Under the pieces are notes generated by a model that saw nothing but the letters and a program-made list of their open reading frames with translations, made no database searches and was not told the origin of the DNA. A program made the position numbers and the translations under genes. Below are positions 1 to 6,821 of a stretch of DNA of 42,851 nucleotides, in pieces. The DNA comes from Clostridiales bacterium UBA2432 (lineage in GTDB: Bacteria > Bacillota > Clostridia > Lachnospirales > Vallitaleaceae): assembly GCA_002342805.1 (NCBI GenBank), contig DDQW01000051.1:1-42851 (forward strand), written 5' to 3'. Within the stretch, counting starts at the first letter, position 1. The number at the start of each line of letters is the position of its first letter.

Positions 1-348
1 ACGTAAATTCCCATTAAGTGACAATTCACCGAAAAAAATACATGACTCAATTCGCTTACTCACAACTTGTTCATCCTCTACTAATAGTCCGAGAGCCATG
101 GCCAAATCATAATGTGTTCCACGCTTCTTCATATCCGCGGGTGCCAAATTAAAGACAATCTTCCCTTTTGGTATTTCATATCCGCTATGTATAACCGCTG
201 CCTTTATACGCTCACTCGATTCCTTAATCGCTTGATCTGCTAAACCAATCATCGCCATCATTGGTTTTCCAAAAGTTGAATTGATCTCAATATCGATGGT
301 ACGTGCATCAACACCTTGCAGAACAAAGTTTTGCATTATTGTTGACAT
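1..348 (-). CDS. comM: ComM/YifB family Mg-chelatase-like AAA+ ATPase, 5' part only
   Basis: The reverse strand from ATG at 348 gives 116 residues and runs off the window, so only the N-terminal domain is visible. It reads as the ComM/YifB N-terminal domain: GLADQAIKESSERIKAA is the usual 'vGL.d.avkEsreRv..Ai' block, then NLAPADMKKRGTHYDLAMAL and FFGELSLNGNLR, all near-diagnostic. Family members are about 500 residues with a Mg-chelatase AAA+ core; ComM is a branch-migration helicase aiding integration of transformed DNA, and YifB homologues are widespread in Firmicutes. The ATG overlaps the end of an upstream gene fragment by 13 bases. Its native upstream neighbour has been lost to mobile DNA, so its expression may be altered. 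Identity is secure; whether the whole gene is intact cannot be judged here. Confidence 0.9.
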   Translation of the reverse strand, partial: MSTIMQNFVLQGVDARTIDIEINSTFGKPMMAMIGLADQAIKESSERIKAAVIHSGYEIPKGKIVFNLAPADMKKRGTHYDLAMALGLLVEDEQVVSKRIESCIFFGELSLNGNLR

Positions 349-515
349 AAGATTTCTTCATCCTCAATAGTTGTTGCAATTTCTGTATATTTTTCATCTT
401 TATTTGGCGATTCTTCTTCGACAAATTTTTGATAAGAGCGTTCACGCTCCTTATTAAAATGGTTTAAGATTAAATCACGATTAAGCTCAACAAATTTACT
501 TTGTTTAGTAAGCGC
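336..515 (-). pseudogene. 3' remnant of an unidentified gene, truncated at its 5' end
   Basis: An open frame of 59 codons on the reverse strand follows a TGA at 516-518 and contains no ATG, GTG or TTG codon at all, so it cannot start by itself. It is charged and Glu/Lys-rich (for example HFNKERERSYQKFVEEE) and ends with TAA at 336-338, overlapping the comM start by 13 bases as coupled genes do. I infer that it is the tail of the gene that once preceded comM, cut off when the IS66-related DNA arrived or rearranged. No family was recognised. Confidence 0.5.
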
Positions 516-598
516 TCAATATAATACCGGCTATCTTAATTGAGAGTATTTAGCTACAATTAAATGATAGTGAAATACTCCAACTCCAAAACAAGGCC

Positions 599-862
599 TT
601 AAATTTTACACCTTTCTTTCATGTGATCTGACCAAGGCATTAGCATATCGAGGACCTCTGATTGATTCTTGTAACCAGGCATGAAGATTAACAACGTCTC
701 AAGATACTTTAAGATATTTAAGTTGTTTGCTTTTGCAGTCTCTACAAGACTATATATAATTGAACTGGCTTTGGCGCCTTTAACCGTATCATGGAATAAA
801 AAATTCTTTCTCCCAACAGCATATGGACGAGCAATATTTTCGGCTAATTATTCTCATATAAG
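599..862 (-). pseudogene. IS66 family transposase, C-terminal relic
   Basis: The reverse strand from about 847 down to TAA at 599-601 encodes LAENIARPYAVGRKNFLF, then HDTVKGAKASSIIYSLVETA, then LLIFMPGYKNQSEVLDMLMP and WSDHMKERC. This is the conserved IS66 transposase C-terminus (consensus NNLAENAIRPFVVGRKNWLFs.t.kGA.AsA..YSLieTAkaN, then LPWs). A stop follows immediately upstream, but the preceding bases on the reverse strand (852-862) encode YENN in a frame one base off, matching the family's 'DNN' just before LAEN; a single lost T around 845-851 would explain it. The remaining roughly 400 residues are absent. This is a dead fragment, with the RIT element inserted a few tens of bases away. 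Confidence 0.85.
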
Positions 863-874
863 GATAATTAGCCG
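841..874. repeat. Perfect 11-bp inverted repeat at the edge of the IS66 relic
   Basis: CGGCTAATTAT (841-851) and ATAATTAGCCG (864-874) are exact reverse complements separated by 12 bases. The left arm is part of the IS66 coding relic, so the right arm probably arose by a local inverted duplication at the breakpoint. There is no T-run, so it is not a terminator. Confidence 0.6.
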
Positions 875-907
875 AACGAAGTATCCGCCTCTTTACAATT
901 GGGAGAA

Positions 908-935
908 ATTATGTGTTTAACTAGGTTATGTGCTG
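908..935 (+). repeat. RIT left terminal inverted repeat
   Basis: Begins ATTATGTGTTTAACTAGG and ends TTATGTGCTG. It contains the heptamer TTATGTG twice (909-915 and 926-932), 17 bases apart, as expected for a pair of recombinase binding half-sites. The reverse complement of 4192-4219 differs at three positions only. Confidence 0.85.
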
Positions 936-990
936 TTGATGCATAATAATGCTATCATAGTGTTCTAACTAATACATAAGGAGGAAAACT

Positions 991-2184
991 ATGAACCAAC
1001 AACTAATTCAAAGCTATGTTGAATATCTTAAAGAAAAAGGATATTCACGACAAACTGTCCATGCGTATTCCAAGGCATTGGAGCAAGCGCCAGACACCTT
1101 GAATACGCAGGTACCGCAAGAACTATATGAGCACATAAATTATGTGCTAAAAAAGAGAAATGAACACTTTTCTGTTGGTGGCTATCATAACTTTAAGCCT
1201 GCTTCAAACTTGCTGTTCTTGATGGTATCAGGAACGACCATTAAGGAATACACCAGAAAACACACTAAACACTCGGTAAATGATGGGATTCTTGATGAGT
1301 TTTATAGATACTCAACTGAATTTAAAAGCATGATTGATATGTCAGCATTAGCCGAACGTCATCATGTTTCAGAATTTCTCGATCATATCGGCAGTATTCC
1401 AGATGATTGGTCAGAAATAGCAGCCGAGGATTTGAGAGATTATGTCTGCGATGTATTTTCAGAACTAAAACCATCGAGTATGGGTAGATATATAACCTCT
1501 CTCAGAAACTTTTTCAGGTTCCTTGAGTATAGCGGAATTCAGGTAAACCAATCTGTTCTGAATCTACCACTAGCACCTGCCGATTGGAATAAGTCCCATA
1601 TTCCTGTCATCTTAACTCCTGATGAAGAAGCACGCCTGCGTTTACACTATGATACAAGCACTCCTGAAGGTACACGTAATACAATAATCATTCGTTTGAT
1701 GCTTGATCTAGGACTCAGATGTGCTGAAGTAGCCGGATTAGAGCTGACTGATATCCGATGGAATAACGGTACAATTCATCTTGAAAACACCAAGAACAAG
1801 CATAGTCGTGAGCTACCGATTCCAAGGGATTTGGGGCTTGTTCTGGAGGATTATGTGATTAATTGTCATCCACATACAGACGACAATCATCTTTTTCAGC
1901 GTAAGACTATAAATGAGCAATACGTTGCAATGTCACGCGAAAATATTAGAAGCGTTGTCAGAAGAGTTTTTAATAAAGAAAATATATACGGATGGTGGAA
2001 AGGTACACATGCACTTAGGCGTACAGCGGCTTCTCATATATACAATACCGGCAATAGCTTGAAAATGACAGCCGATCTTCTAGGGCATGAATCTCTGGAT
2101 TCGGTCACTCAGTATGTCAAAGTGGATTTTGAATCTCTAAGGAAGGTCTCTTCTCCATGGCCTGGAGGTGATTCTGATGAATGA
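991..2184 (+). CDS. RIT element tyrosine recombinase A
   Basis: A 397-residue integrase/XerC-like tyrosine recombinase and the first gene of the RIT trio. The N-terminal third is extra DNA-binding sequence, a SAM-like core-binding domain covers about residues 115-190, and the catalytic domain about 205-385. Catalytic residues are visible: Arg243 (LGLRCAEVAGL), Lys268 or Lys270 in the beta-hairpin, His340-x-x-Arg343 (HALRRTAASH), His366 (LLGHESL) and Tyr375 as nucleophile. The start is ATG 991 with AAGGAGG at 978-984. Its stop TGA (2182-2184) overlaps the start of recombinase B by 8 bases, implying translational coupling. Predicted role: strand cleavage and exchange at the element's inverted repeats together with B and C. 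The fold is certain; the division of labour among the three RIT recombinases is poorly understood. Confidence 0.9.
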   Translation: MNQQLIQSYVEYLKEKGYSRQTVHAYSKALEQAPDTLNTQVPQELYEHINYVLKKRNEHFSVGGYHNFKPASNLLFLMVSGTTIKEYTRKHTKHSVNDGILDEFYRYSTEFKSMIDMSALAERHHVSEFLDHIGSIPDDWSEIAAEDLRDYVCDVFSELKPSSMGRYITSLRNFFRFLEYSGIQVNQSVLNLPLAPADWNKSHIPVILTPDEEARLRLHYDTSTPEGTRNTIIIRLMLDLGLRCAEVAGLELTDIRWNNGTIHLENTKNKHSRELPIPRDLGLVLEDYVINCHPHTDDNHLFQRKTINEQYVAMSRENIRSVVRRVFNKENIYGWWKGTHALRRTAASHIYNTGNSLKMTADLLGHESLDSVTQYVKVDFESLRKVSSPWPGGDSDE

Positions 2185-3124
2185 AAACAGAATTCTCCGG
2201 CAATTAAATGAATATCTTAATTATAAGCACAGTCTTGGCTTCAAACTGAAACACGAAGAAACAGTACTAAAGTGTTTCGCAAAATATACTCTTGAAAACG
2301 ACTATGATGGTCCGCTGACAATGGATATCGTGATGAAATGGACAGCTTCCGGCAATCAGTCAGATAAAACCATGGGGAGAAAGGTCGAGGTAATAAGACC
2401 ATTCTCTAAGTACGTAGCGGCTTTTGACCATGAAGCAAAATCCATATATAGCCTTATATATAAAAATGTACATGATAGACCGGTGCCTTATATCTATACT
2501 GAAGCTGAAACAGTTCAACTCATGAAGCAATGCCAAAGGCTGTATTCCCCTGATGGGATAAGAGCACGAACTATCGAAACTGTTATTGGGCTATTGTGGT
2601 CTGCCGGGTTGAGACCGTCTGAACCGATAAATCTTGTTATTTCAGATGTGGAACTGGAACGTGGCATCCTGCATGTAAGGAAAACCAAATTTTCTAAAGA
2701 ACGATTTGTTCCTCTTGACAGCTCAGTAATACGGAAGCTGACCGCATATAAATCATGGATTGAACAAATGCTAGGAGCAAGATCGCCTATAGACGCTTTC
2801 TTTTATACAACCGGAGGTAAACCATTAAAAGTAAACTCTCTGGCCTATGCATTTCAAAAAGTCCGTCCCTGCATTGATGCTCATCCTATTGGATATCCGT
2901 TTGTCAGACTATATGATTTCCGACATACAATGGCATGTAATACTATTCGCAGATGGACTGAGGAAGGGATTGATGTTAATTCAAATCTGCATGTACTATC
3001 TACATATTTGGGACATGTAAAACCTGAGGATACTTATTGGTATCTATCTGCTACTCCCGGAATGATGGAGCTGTGCTGCTCGAAATATGAAGATATGTTT
3101 GGAGGTGATTATGATGAAGTCTAG
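2177..3124 (+). CDS. RIT element tyrosine recombinase B
   Basis: A 315-residue tyrosine recombinase, second of the trio. ATG 2177 is chosen because GGAGGTG (2164-2170) lies 6 bases upstream; the in-frame GTG at 2168 would sit inside that ribosome-binding site. Core-binding region about residues 5-95, catalytic domain about 105-305. Arg146 (SAGLRPSEP), a Lys in RKTKFSKERFVPL, Arg249, His280 (YLGHVKPED) and Tyr289 are present. The His of the HxxR box is replaced by Tyr246 (YDFRHT), a substitution tolerated in some active family members, so this is a variant rather than a clear defect. It overlaps both neighbours: its start lies in gene A and its TAG (3122-3124) in the start of gene C. Confidence 0.88.
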   Translation: MNENRILRQLNEYLNYKHSLGFKLKHEETVLKCFAKYTLENDYDGPLTMDIVMKWTASGNQSDKTMGRKVEVIRPFSKYVAAFDHEAKSIYSLIYKNVHDRPVPYIYTEAETVQLMKQCQRLYSPDGIRARTIETVIGLLWSAGLRPSEPINLVISDVELERGILHVRKTKFSKERFVPLDSSVIRKLTAYKSWIEQMLGARSPIDAFFYTTGGKPLKVNSLAYAFQKVRPCIDAHPIGYPFVRLYDFRHTMACNTIRRWTEEGIDVNSNLHVLSTYLGHVKPEDTYWYLSATPGMMELCCSKYEDMFGGDYDEV

Positions 3125-4124
3125 CACCCCTTCGCTCCAAACACTTCTGCAGAATTACTTTTTGCAGAGATTAATGCAACAGCGTAGAGCATCCCACGAA
3201 ACAGTTAGTTCGTACAGGGATACCTTCCGTATTTATTTTGCATATCTGGTAGATATGCATGGAATCTCTGCTATAAATGTTGATATTAAGTGCATGGATT
3301 TAGAGTACATACAGGAATTCTGCAAATATCTTGAGGAAAAGCGTGGTAATAAATCAGTTACAATAAACAACAGAATCGCTGCTATTAGATCGTTCATGCA
3401 ATACGTCTCTGAAATGGAACCGGAGTATAGTGGAATAGCAAAACGAGCACTTATGGTTCCCATGCAGAAACACAAGGTACCAACTATGGATTTCATAACC
3501 AAAGATGAATTCGAAGTAATGATTAAAGCTTGTGATACTAATACTTTCCTTGGAGCCAGGGACAAACTGATGCTTTTGCTTCTGTATAATTCTGGAGCCC
3601 GCGTGTCAGAACTATTATCAATCAAAGGTTCTGACATAAGGAATTCTGATGTACCCAGTCGTACAGCTGTAAAAATATATGGCAAAGGAAGGAAAGAAAG
3701 AATAGTTCCATTGTGGAAGACTACATCTGTTTACATTCAAAAATATATTGGAAATAATCATTTAAATGGCGATGATGTTCTGTTCATAAACAAAAATGGT
3801 GATAAACTCACCCGCTCAGGTGTACGTTCCAGAATCAATGCTATTGTAGATGAAGCTAAAAAAGATGCCCAAACACTAACTGAGAAAAATATCACCCCTC
3901 ATACTTTCAGGCATTCGGTTGCAATGAATCTTCTTGCAGCTGGCGTAGATATATCTACGATAGCCATTTGGCTTGGGCATTCCAGCATCGAAACTACGCA
4001 CAAATATATGGTTGCTGACATGGATATGAAGCGCAAGGCTATGGAAAAAGTTGGTTCATCAGGTGATGACTCTTATAAATATAAGCCTTCATCTGATATT
4101 CTTAGCTTTCTGAACACTTTATAA
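3114..4124 (+). CDS. RIT element tyrosine recombinase C (XerC/XerD-like)
   Basis: A 336-residue tyrosine recombinase and the most XerD-like of the three. SAM-like N-terminal domain about residues 8-105 (SSYRDTFRIYFAYL, then NRIAAIRSFMQY), catalytic domain about 125-310. All catalytic positions are intact: Arg163 (NSGARVSELL), Lys in YGKGRKERIVPL, His263-x-x-Arg266 (PHTFRHSVAMNL), His289 (WLGHSSIETT) and Tyr298. ATG 3114 is preferred because it keeps the same 6-base spacing from GGAGGTG (3101-3107) seen before gene B; ATG 3111 is adjacent and ATG 3087 lies upstream of the ribosome-binding site. The gene starts 11 bases before the end of gene B. The right inverted repeat follows 68 bases after the stop. 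Confidence 0.9.
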   Translation: MKSSTPSLQTLLQNYFLQRLMQQRRASHETVSSYRDTFRIYFAYLVDMHGISAINVDIKCMDLEYIQEFCKYLEEKRGNKSVTINNRIAAIRSFMQYVSEMEPEYSGIAKRALMVPMQKHKVPTMDFITKDEFEVMIKACDTNTFLGARDKLMLLLLYNSGARVSELLSIKGSDIRNSDVPSRTAVKIYGKGRKERIVPLWKTTSVYIQKYIGNNHLNGDDVLFINKNGDKLTRSGVRSRINAIVDEAKKDAQTLTEKNITPHTFRHSVAMNLLAAGVDISTIAIWLGHSSIETTHKYMVADMDMKRKAMEKVGSSGDDSYKYKPSSDILSFLNTL

Positions 4125-4134
4125 AGGTTCAATA

Positions 4135-4144
4135 GTTATGTGCT
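4135..4144 (+). repeat. Extra subterminal half-site inside the RIT right end
   Basis: GTTATGTGCT, identical to ten bases of the inner half of the terminal repeats (925-934 on the left), occurs here in direct orientation relative to the left end, 11 bases after the recombinase C stop. It may be an accessory recombinase binding site. Confidence 0.45.
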
Positions 4145-4191
4145 TAAGGAATGCAATGGCTTATGCTATATTCAATGTGAATAAGCTGTTG

Positions 4192-4219
4192 CAGCACATA
4201 ACCTAATTGAGCACATAAT
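4192..4219 (-). repeat. RIT right terminal inverted repeat
   Basis: Read on the reverse strand it starts ATTATGTGCTCAATTAGG and ends TTATGTGCTG, matching the left end at 25 of 28 positions with the same two TTATGTG heptamers 17 bases apart. It defines the right boundary of the element. Confidence 0.85.
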
Positions 4220-4560
4220 ACTTGACAATCAACAAAAGCAACATCGTAAACTTGCCGCCATATTGGCGGCTTATATAAAGGCTACTACCGACTATTTACC
4301 GTATACGATTAACGTGCACTAAAGTATCCGTGTATTCATTTCGGTTATAATTGAAGTTCCTACACAACAACAAAACTAAAAAGAAAGGACTCATTGTTTT
4401 GAACTCAATTATAACTTATTTACTTTTATATATCCACCATTTACCGTATACCATCAAAGAGTTTATCATAATAACAGATCAAAGTGGACTAATTTCTGGC
4501 AAAAGTTGTTATACTTTGTGGCAAAAATCGTACTAACCTTGTGGCAGTAAATGGCCTACT
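4220..4560. other. Gene-free mobile-element debris between the RIT and the sugar cluster
   Basis: No convincing gene. It holds a GC-rich hairpin, GCCGCCA-TAT-TGGCGGC at 4254-4270, of a kind found near IS66 ends or as a terminator; a 12-base sequence ATTTACCGTATA that occurs near 4294 and again near 4440; and at its right edge the triple GTGGC repeat listed separately. A 61-codon open frame at 4351-4536 has no recognisable content and ends inside the repeat, so it is not called. Confidence 0.5.
4493..4545. repeat. Three tandem TTTGTGGC-type repeats, possible IS21-family end
   Basis: TTTCTGGC (4493), TTTGTGGC (4515) and CTTGTGGC (4538) are spaced 22 and 23 bases apart and are followed by similar A-rich stretches (AAAAGTTGTTATAC, AAAAATCGTACTAAC). 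Multiple subterminal repeats of about 20 bp are characteristic of IS21-family ends, and no istA/istB is nearby, so this would be a solo end or scar. The polysaccharide cluster's last gene stops only 16 bases further on. Confidence 0.4.
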
Positions 4561-5451
4561 TTATTTCTTGATTTTTGATTTTAAATCTAAGATAAAACTC
4601 TCATGAGGTATAGCAAAATTACCAGTAACCGTGGACCCAAAATCTACATTTTTTGAGACAACTGATCCAATACTAATTTTAGCATTATCTTCTATAATGA
4701 GTCTATTTGATATAGTGACACCTGGGCCAATGTAAACATCATTCCCAATTTTAACATTTCCCGCTATGTTAACATGTGAGCCCATCATAACTCTTTTACC
4801 CACCTTTGTAGCATGACCGATATGAGTATGCGCATCTAACTTACAATAATCATCTATTACAGTAGTATCCCAATCAAAAACTGCTTGATGAATCGTCACA
4901 TACTCTTTTAGCTCTACATTATCTCCAATAATAGTTTCACCACAATGATTAACTCTCAAAATGTCAATATTACAATTTTTTTTAAATTCATATCCTTGAC
5001 CACCAATAACACATCCAACTCTAATGATGGTGTTGTCTCCAATTTTCACATTACTTTTAATTACTACATTATCTTCTATGATGACATTTTTGCCAATTTT
5101 CACATTGCATTTAGAAATATATGCAGATTCAGAGATTCTAGTTTGTGGATCAATGAATGAATTAAAGGAATTAGCCTTATTAGATAACATATTATGAATT
5201 TTAAAGAAAGTTAATTTGGGGTTATCAGAAACAATTATTCCATAATCATTTTCACTAAAATAATTTACGTCTTTTTTTCTACATATAATACTTCTTATGT
5301 TTTGGTTATTTAATACTGTATCAATATATTTATCCTCTGACAAAAAAGACAACATTCCTTTAATTGTTAATATTGTACACTGCGCAAGAGAATTAAACTC
5401 TCCATCTCTGTATATGTTAAGACTATTTAAATTTATTTCAGATAATCTCAC
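4561..5451 (-). CDS. LpxD-like left-handed beta-helix acyltransferase
   Basis: A 296-residue protein, last gene of the cluster, starting at GTG 5451 with GGAGG 8 bases upstream. Residues about 1-95 form an N-terminal domain as in LpxD; from about 100 on there are hexapeptide repeats (CNVKIGKNVIIEDNVVIKSN and on), an insertion around GGQGYEFKKN, then DAHTHIGHATKVG, where the His aligns with the LpxD-type catalytic His, and a final coil to about 275. LpxD acylates UDP-3-O-acyl-glucosamine in lipid A synthesis, a pathway not expected in this envelope type. Here it more likely N-acylates a UDP-amino sugar of the surface glycan, as WbpD-like enzymes do. The transferase fold is secure; donor and acceptor are unknown. 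Confidence 0.75.
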   Translation of the reverse strand: MRLSEINLNSLNIYRDGEFNSLAQCTILTIKGMLSFLSEDKYIDTVLNNQNIRSIICRKKDVNYFSENDYGIIVSDNPKLTFFKIHNMLSNKANSFNSFIDPQTRISESAYISKCNVKIGKNVIIEDNVVIKSNVKIGDNTIIRVGCVIGGQGYEFKKNCNIDILRVNHCGETIIGDNVELKEYVTIHQAVFDWDTTVIDDYCKLDAHTHIGHATKVGKRVMMGSHVNIAGNVKIGNDVYIGPGVTISNRLIIEDNAKISIGSVVSKNVDFGSTVTGNFAIPHESFILDLKSKIKK

Positions 5452-5473
5452 TAAATCATCCTCCTATAGATTT

Positions 5474-6781
5474 TTATAGTAACTCTACATTTGAACGTTC
5501 GGCAACTTGTTTCATAGCATTCTTTGTATCAAAGATTGCCTTAGCATGTTTCTGCACGAAATCATAATTAACATTAGTATGAGCAGTTGTAACAATAACA
5601 AGATCTGCACTTTCAATGAGTTCTACTGTCAGTTCAGGCTCACCTATCTTAACAACACCATGTTTACGATATTCAAAGACAAATGGGTCATAATATACAA
5701 CTTCTGCACCTTCTCTCTCCAGTTCCTCTATAACTCTTATAGCAGGACTTTCTCTATAATCATCAATGTCTTGCTTATAAGCAACACCAAGAATTAAAAT
5801 CCTAGCACCATTCATAGCTTTCTTAAATCTATTAAGAATCTTGCTTGATCTTTCAGCGCAGTATTCTGACATTCTATCATTCACCACCATTGAAGACTCT
5901 ATCATAGATGTATGAAATCCATATTCTCTTGCTTTCCATGATAAGTAATAAGGGTCTAGCGGAATACAGTGTCCACCAAGCCCTGGACCAGGATAAAATG
6001 CCTGAAAACCATAAGGTTTTGTTTTTGCTGCATCTACAACTTCCCAAAAATTAATGCCCATTTTATTACTCAAAATAGCCAATTCATTAACAAGTCCAAT
6101 GTTTACGTTTCTATAAGTATTTTCCAGAATTTTTTCCATTTCTGCTACTGCAGGTGATGATACTCTGTGAATAGGCGCTTCAAGAATTGCTTCATACATT
6201 GTAGCAGCAACATCTGTACAATTGGGTGTGATTCCTCCAACTACTTTAGGAGTATTCTTAGTTTTATATATAAGATTACCTGGATCGACCCTTTCAGGCG
6301 AAAATGCAAGGTGGAAGTCCACTCCACATTTCAATCCTGATTTTTCGAGAATGGGTTTTAATAATTCTTCTGTCGTTCCTGGATATGTAGTCGATTCAAG
6401 AACAATAAGCATATTCTTATGCATATATGGCACAATACTTTCAGCAGATGCTTTTACATAACTGATATCTGGTTGTTGATACTGATCTAATGGAGTTGGG
6501 ACGCATATACAAACACAGTCCGCTGAAGCTACTTTTGAAAAGTCTGTTGTTGCAGATAGTAATCCAGACTTAACGATTTCTTCAAGATCTTCATTTACAA
6601 CATCCCCAATATAATTCTTACCTGAATTGACCATTTCAACTTTAGATTCTTGGACATCAAATCCTATAGTCATAAATCCCGCTTTAGCTTTTTCTACCGC
6701 TAAAGGAAGTCCTACGTACCCTAGACCAATTACACCTAAGATTGCTACTTTGTTAGTTAATTTTTCTTTTATCAATTGCAT
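5474..6781 (-). CDS. wbpA: UDP-N-acetylglucosamine 6-dehydrogenase, WbpA/TviB type
   Basis: A 435-residue nucleotide-sugar dehydrogenase of full family length. Rossmann motif GVIGLGYVGLPLAVEKAKAG near the N-terminus; middle domain with FSPERVDPGN, a signature of the WbpA/TviB clade rather than WecC; KILENTYRNVNIGLVNELAI; and GPGLGGHCIPLDPYYLSW with the catalytic Cys near residue 270. The C-terminal UDP-binding domain is present (GVAYKQDIDDYRESPA). It oxidises C6 of UDP-GlcNAc (or GalNAc) in two NAD+ steps to the uronic acid. Start ATG 6781 follows GGAGG. It sits 22 bases before the LpxD-like gene. The pairing recalls the Pseudomonas wbp pathway to UDP-diamino-uronates, but WbpB and WbpE partners are not evident here. 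Confidence 0.88.
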   Translation of the reverse strand: MQLIKEKLTNKVAILGVIGLGYVGLPLAVEKAKAGFMTIGFDVQESKVEMVNSGKNYIGDVVNEDLEEIVKSGLLSATTDFSKVASADCVCICVPTPLDQYQQPDISYVKASAESIVPYMHKNMLIVLESTTYPGTTEELLKPILEKSGLKCGVDFHLAFSPERVDPGNLIYKTKNTPKVVGGITPNCTDVAATMYEAILEAPIHRVSSPAVAEMEKILENTYRNVNIGLVNELAILSNKMGINFWEVVDAAKTKPYGFQAFYPGPGLGGHCIPLDPYYLSWKAREYGFHTSMIESSMVVNDRMSEYCAERSSKILNRFKKAMNGARILILGVAYKQDIDDYRESPAIRVIEELEREGAEVVYYDPFVFEYRKHGVVKIGEPELTVELIESADLVIVTTAHTNVNYDFVQKHAKAIFDTKNAMKQVAERSNVELL

Positions 6782-6821
6782 ATGAAAACATCCTCCGTTT
6801 CTAATATATATAATACAATAT

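Larger units (their letters stand above)
908..4219 (+). mobile_element. RIT element (Recombinases In Trio), apparently complete
   Basis: Three tyrosine recombinase genes of 397, 315 and 336 codons lie head to tail with overlapping stops and starts, enclosed by a 28-bp imperfect terminal inverted repeat (908-935 against 4192-4219, 25 of 28 matches). This is the published architecture of RIT elements: three adjacent recombinases, no cargo, inverted ends and a total of roughly 3-3.5 kb; this one is 3312 bp. Tn554 also carries tnpA-tnpB-tnpC, but its second recombinase is far larger and its third protein is not a recombinase. All three reading frames are open with catalytic Tyr present, so the element may be active. 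No clear target-site duplication is visible at the ends. Confidence 0.85.

Noticed and set aside
542..580. Inverted repeat GAGTATTT/AAATACTC as a terminator or IS end
   Set aside because: Short arms with a 21-base loop in AT-rich DNA and no T-run. It could be by chance or an eroded IS66 end; not supportable.
841..874. Integron-like or attC-type recombination site
   Set aside because: The inverted repeat coincides with IS66 coding sequence, and no integron integrase or attC core (GTTRRRY) accompanies it.
908..4219. Tn554-type transposon reading of the recombinase trio
   Set aside because: Tn554 has a ~630-residue TnpB and a small non-recombinase TnpC, lacks inverted ends of this kind and carries resistance cargo. 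Here all three proteins are recombinases of similar size with no cargo.
4351..4536. 61-codon open frame between the RIT and the sugar cluster
   Set aside because: No recognisable domain or ribosome-binding site, and it runs into the GTGGC repeats. It is explained by AT-rich non-coding DNA.
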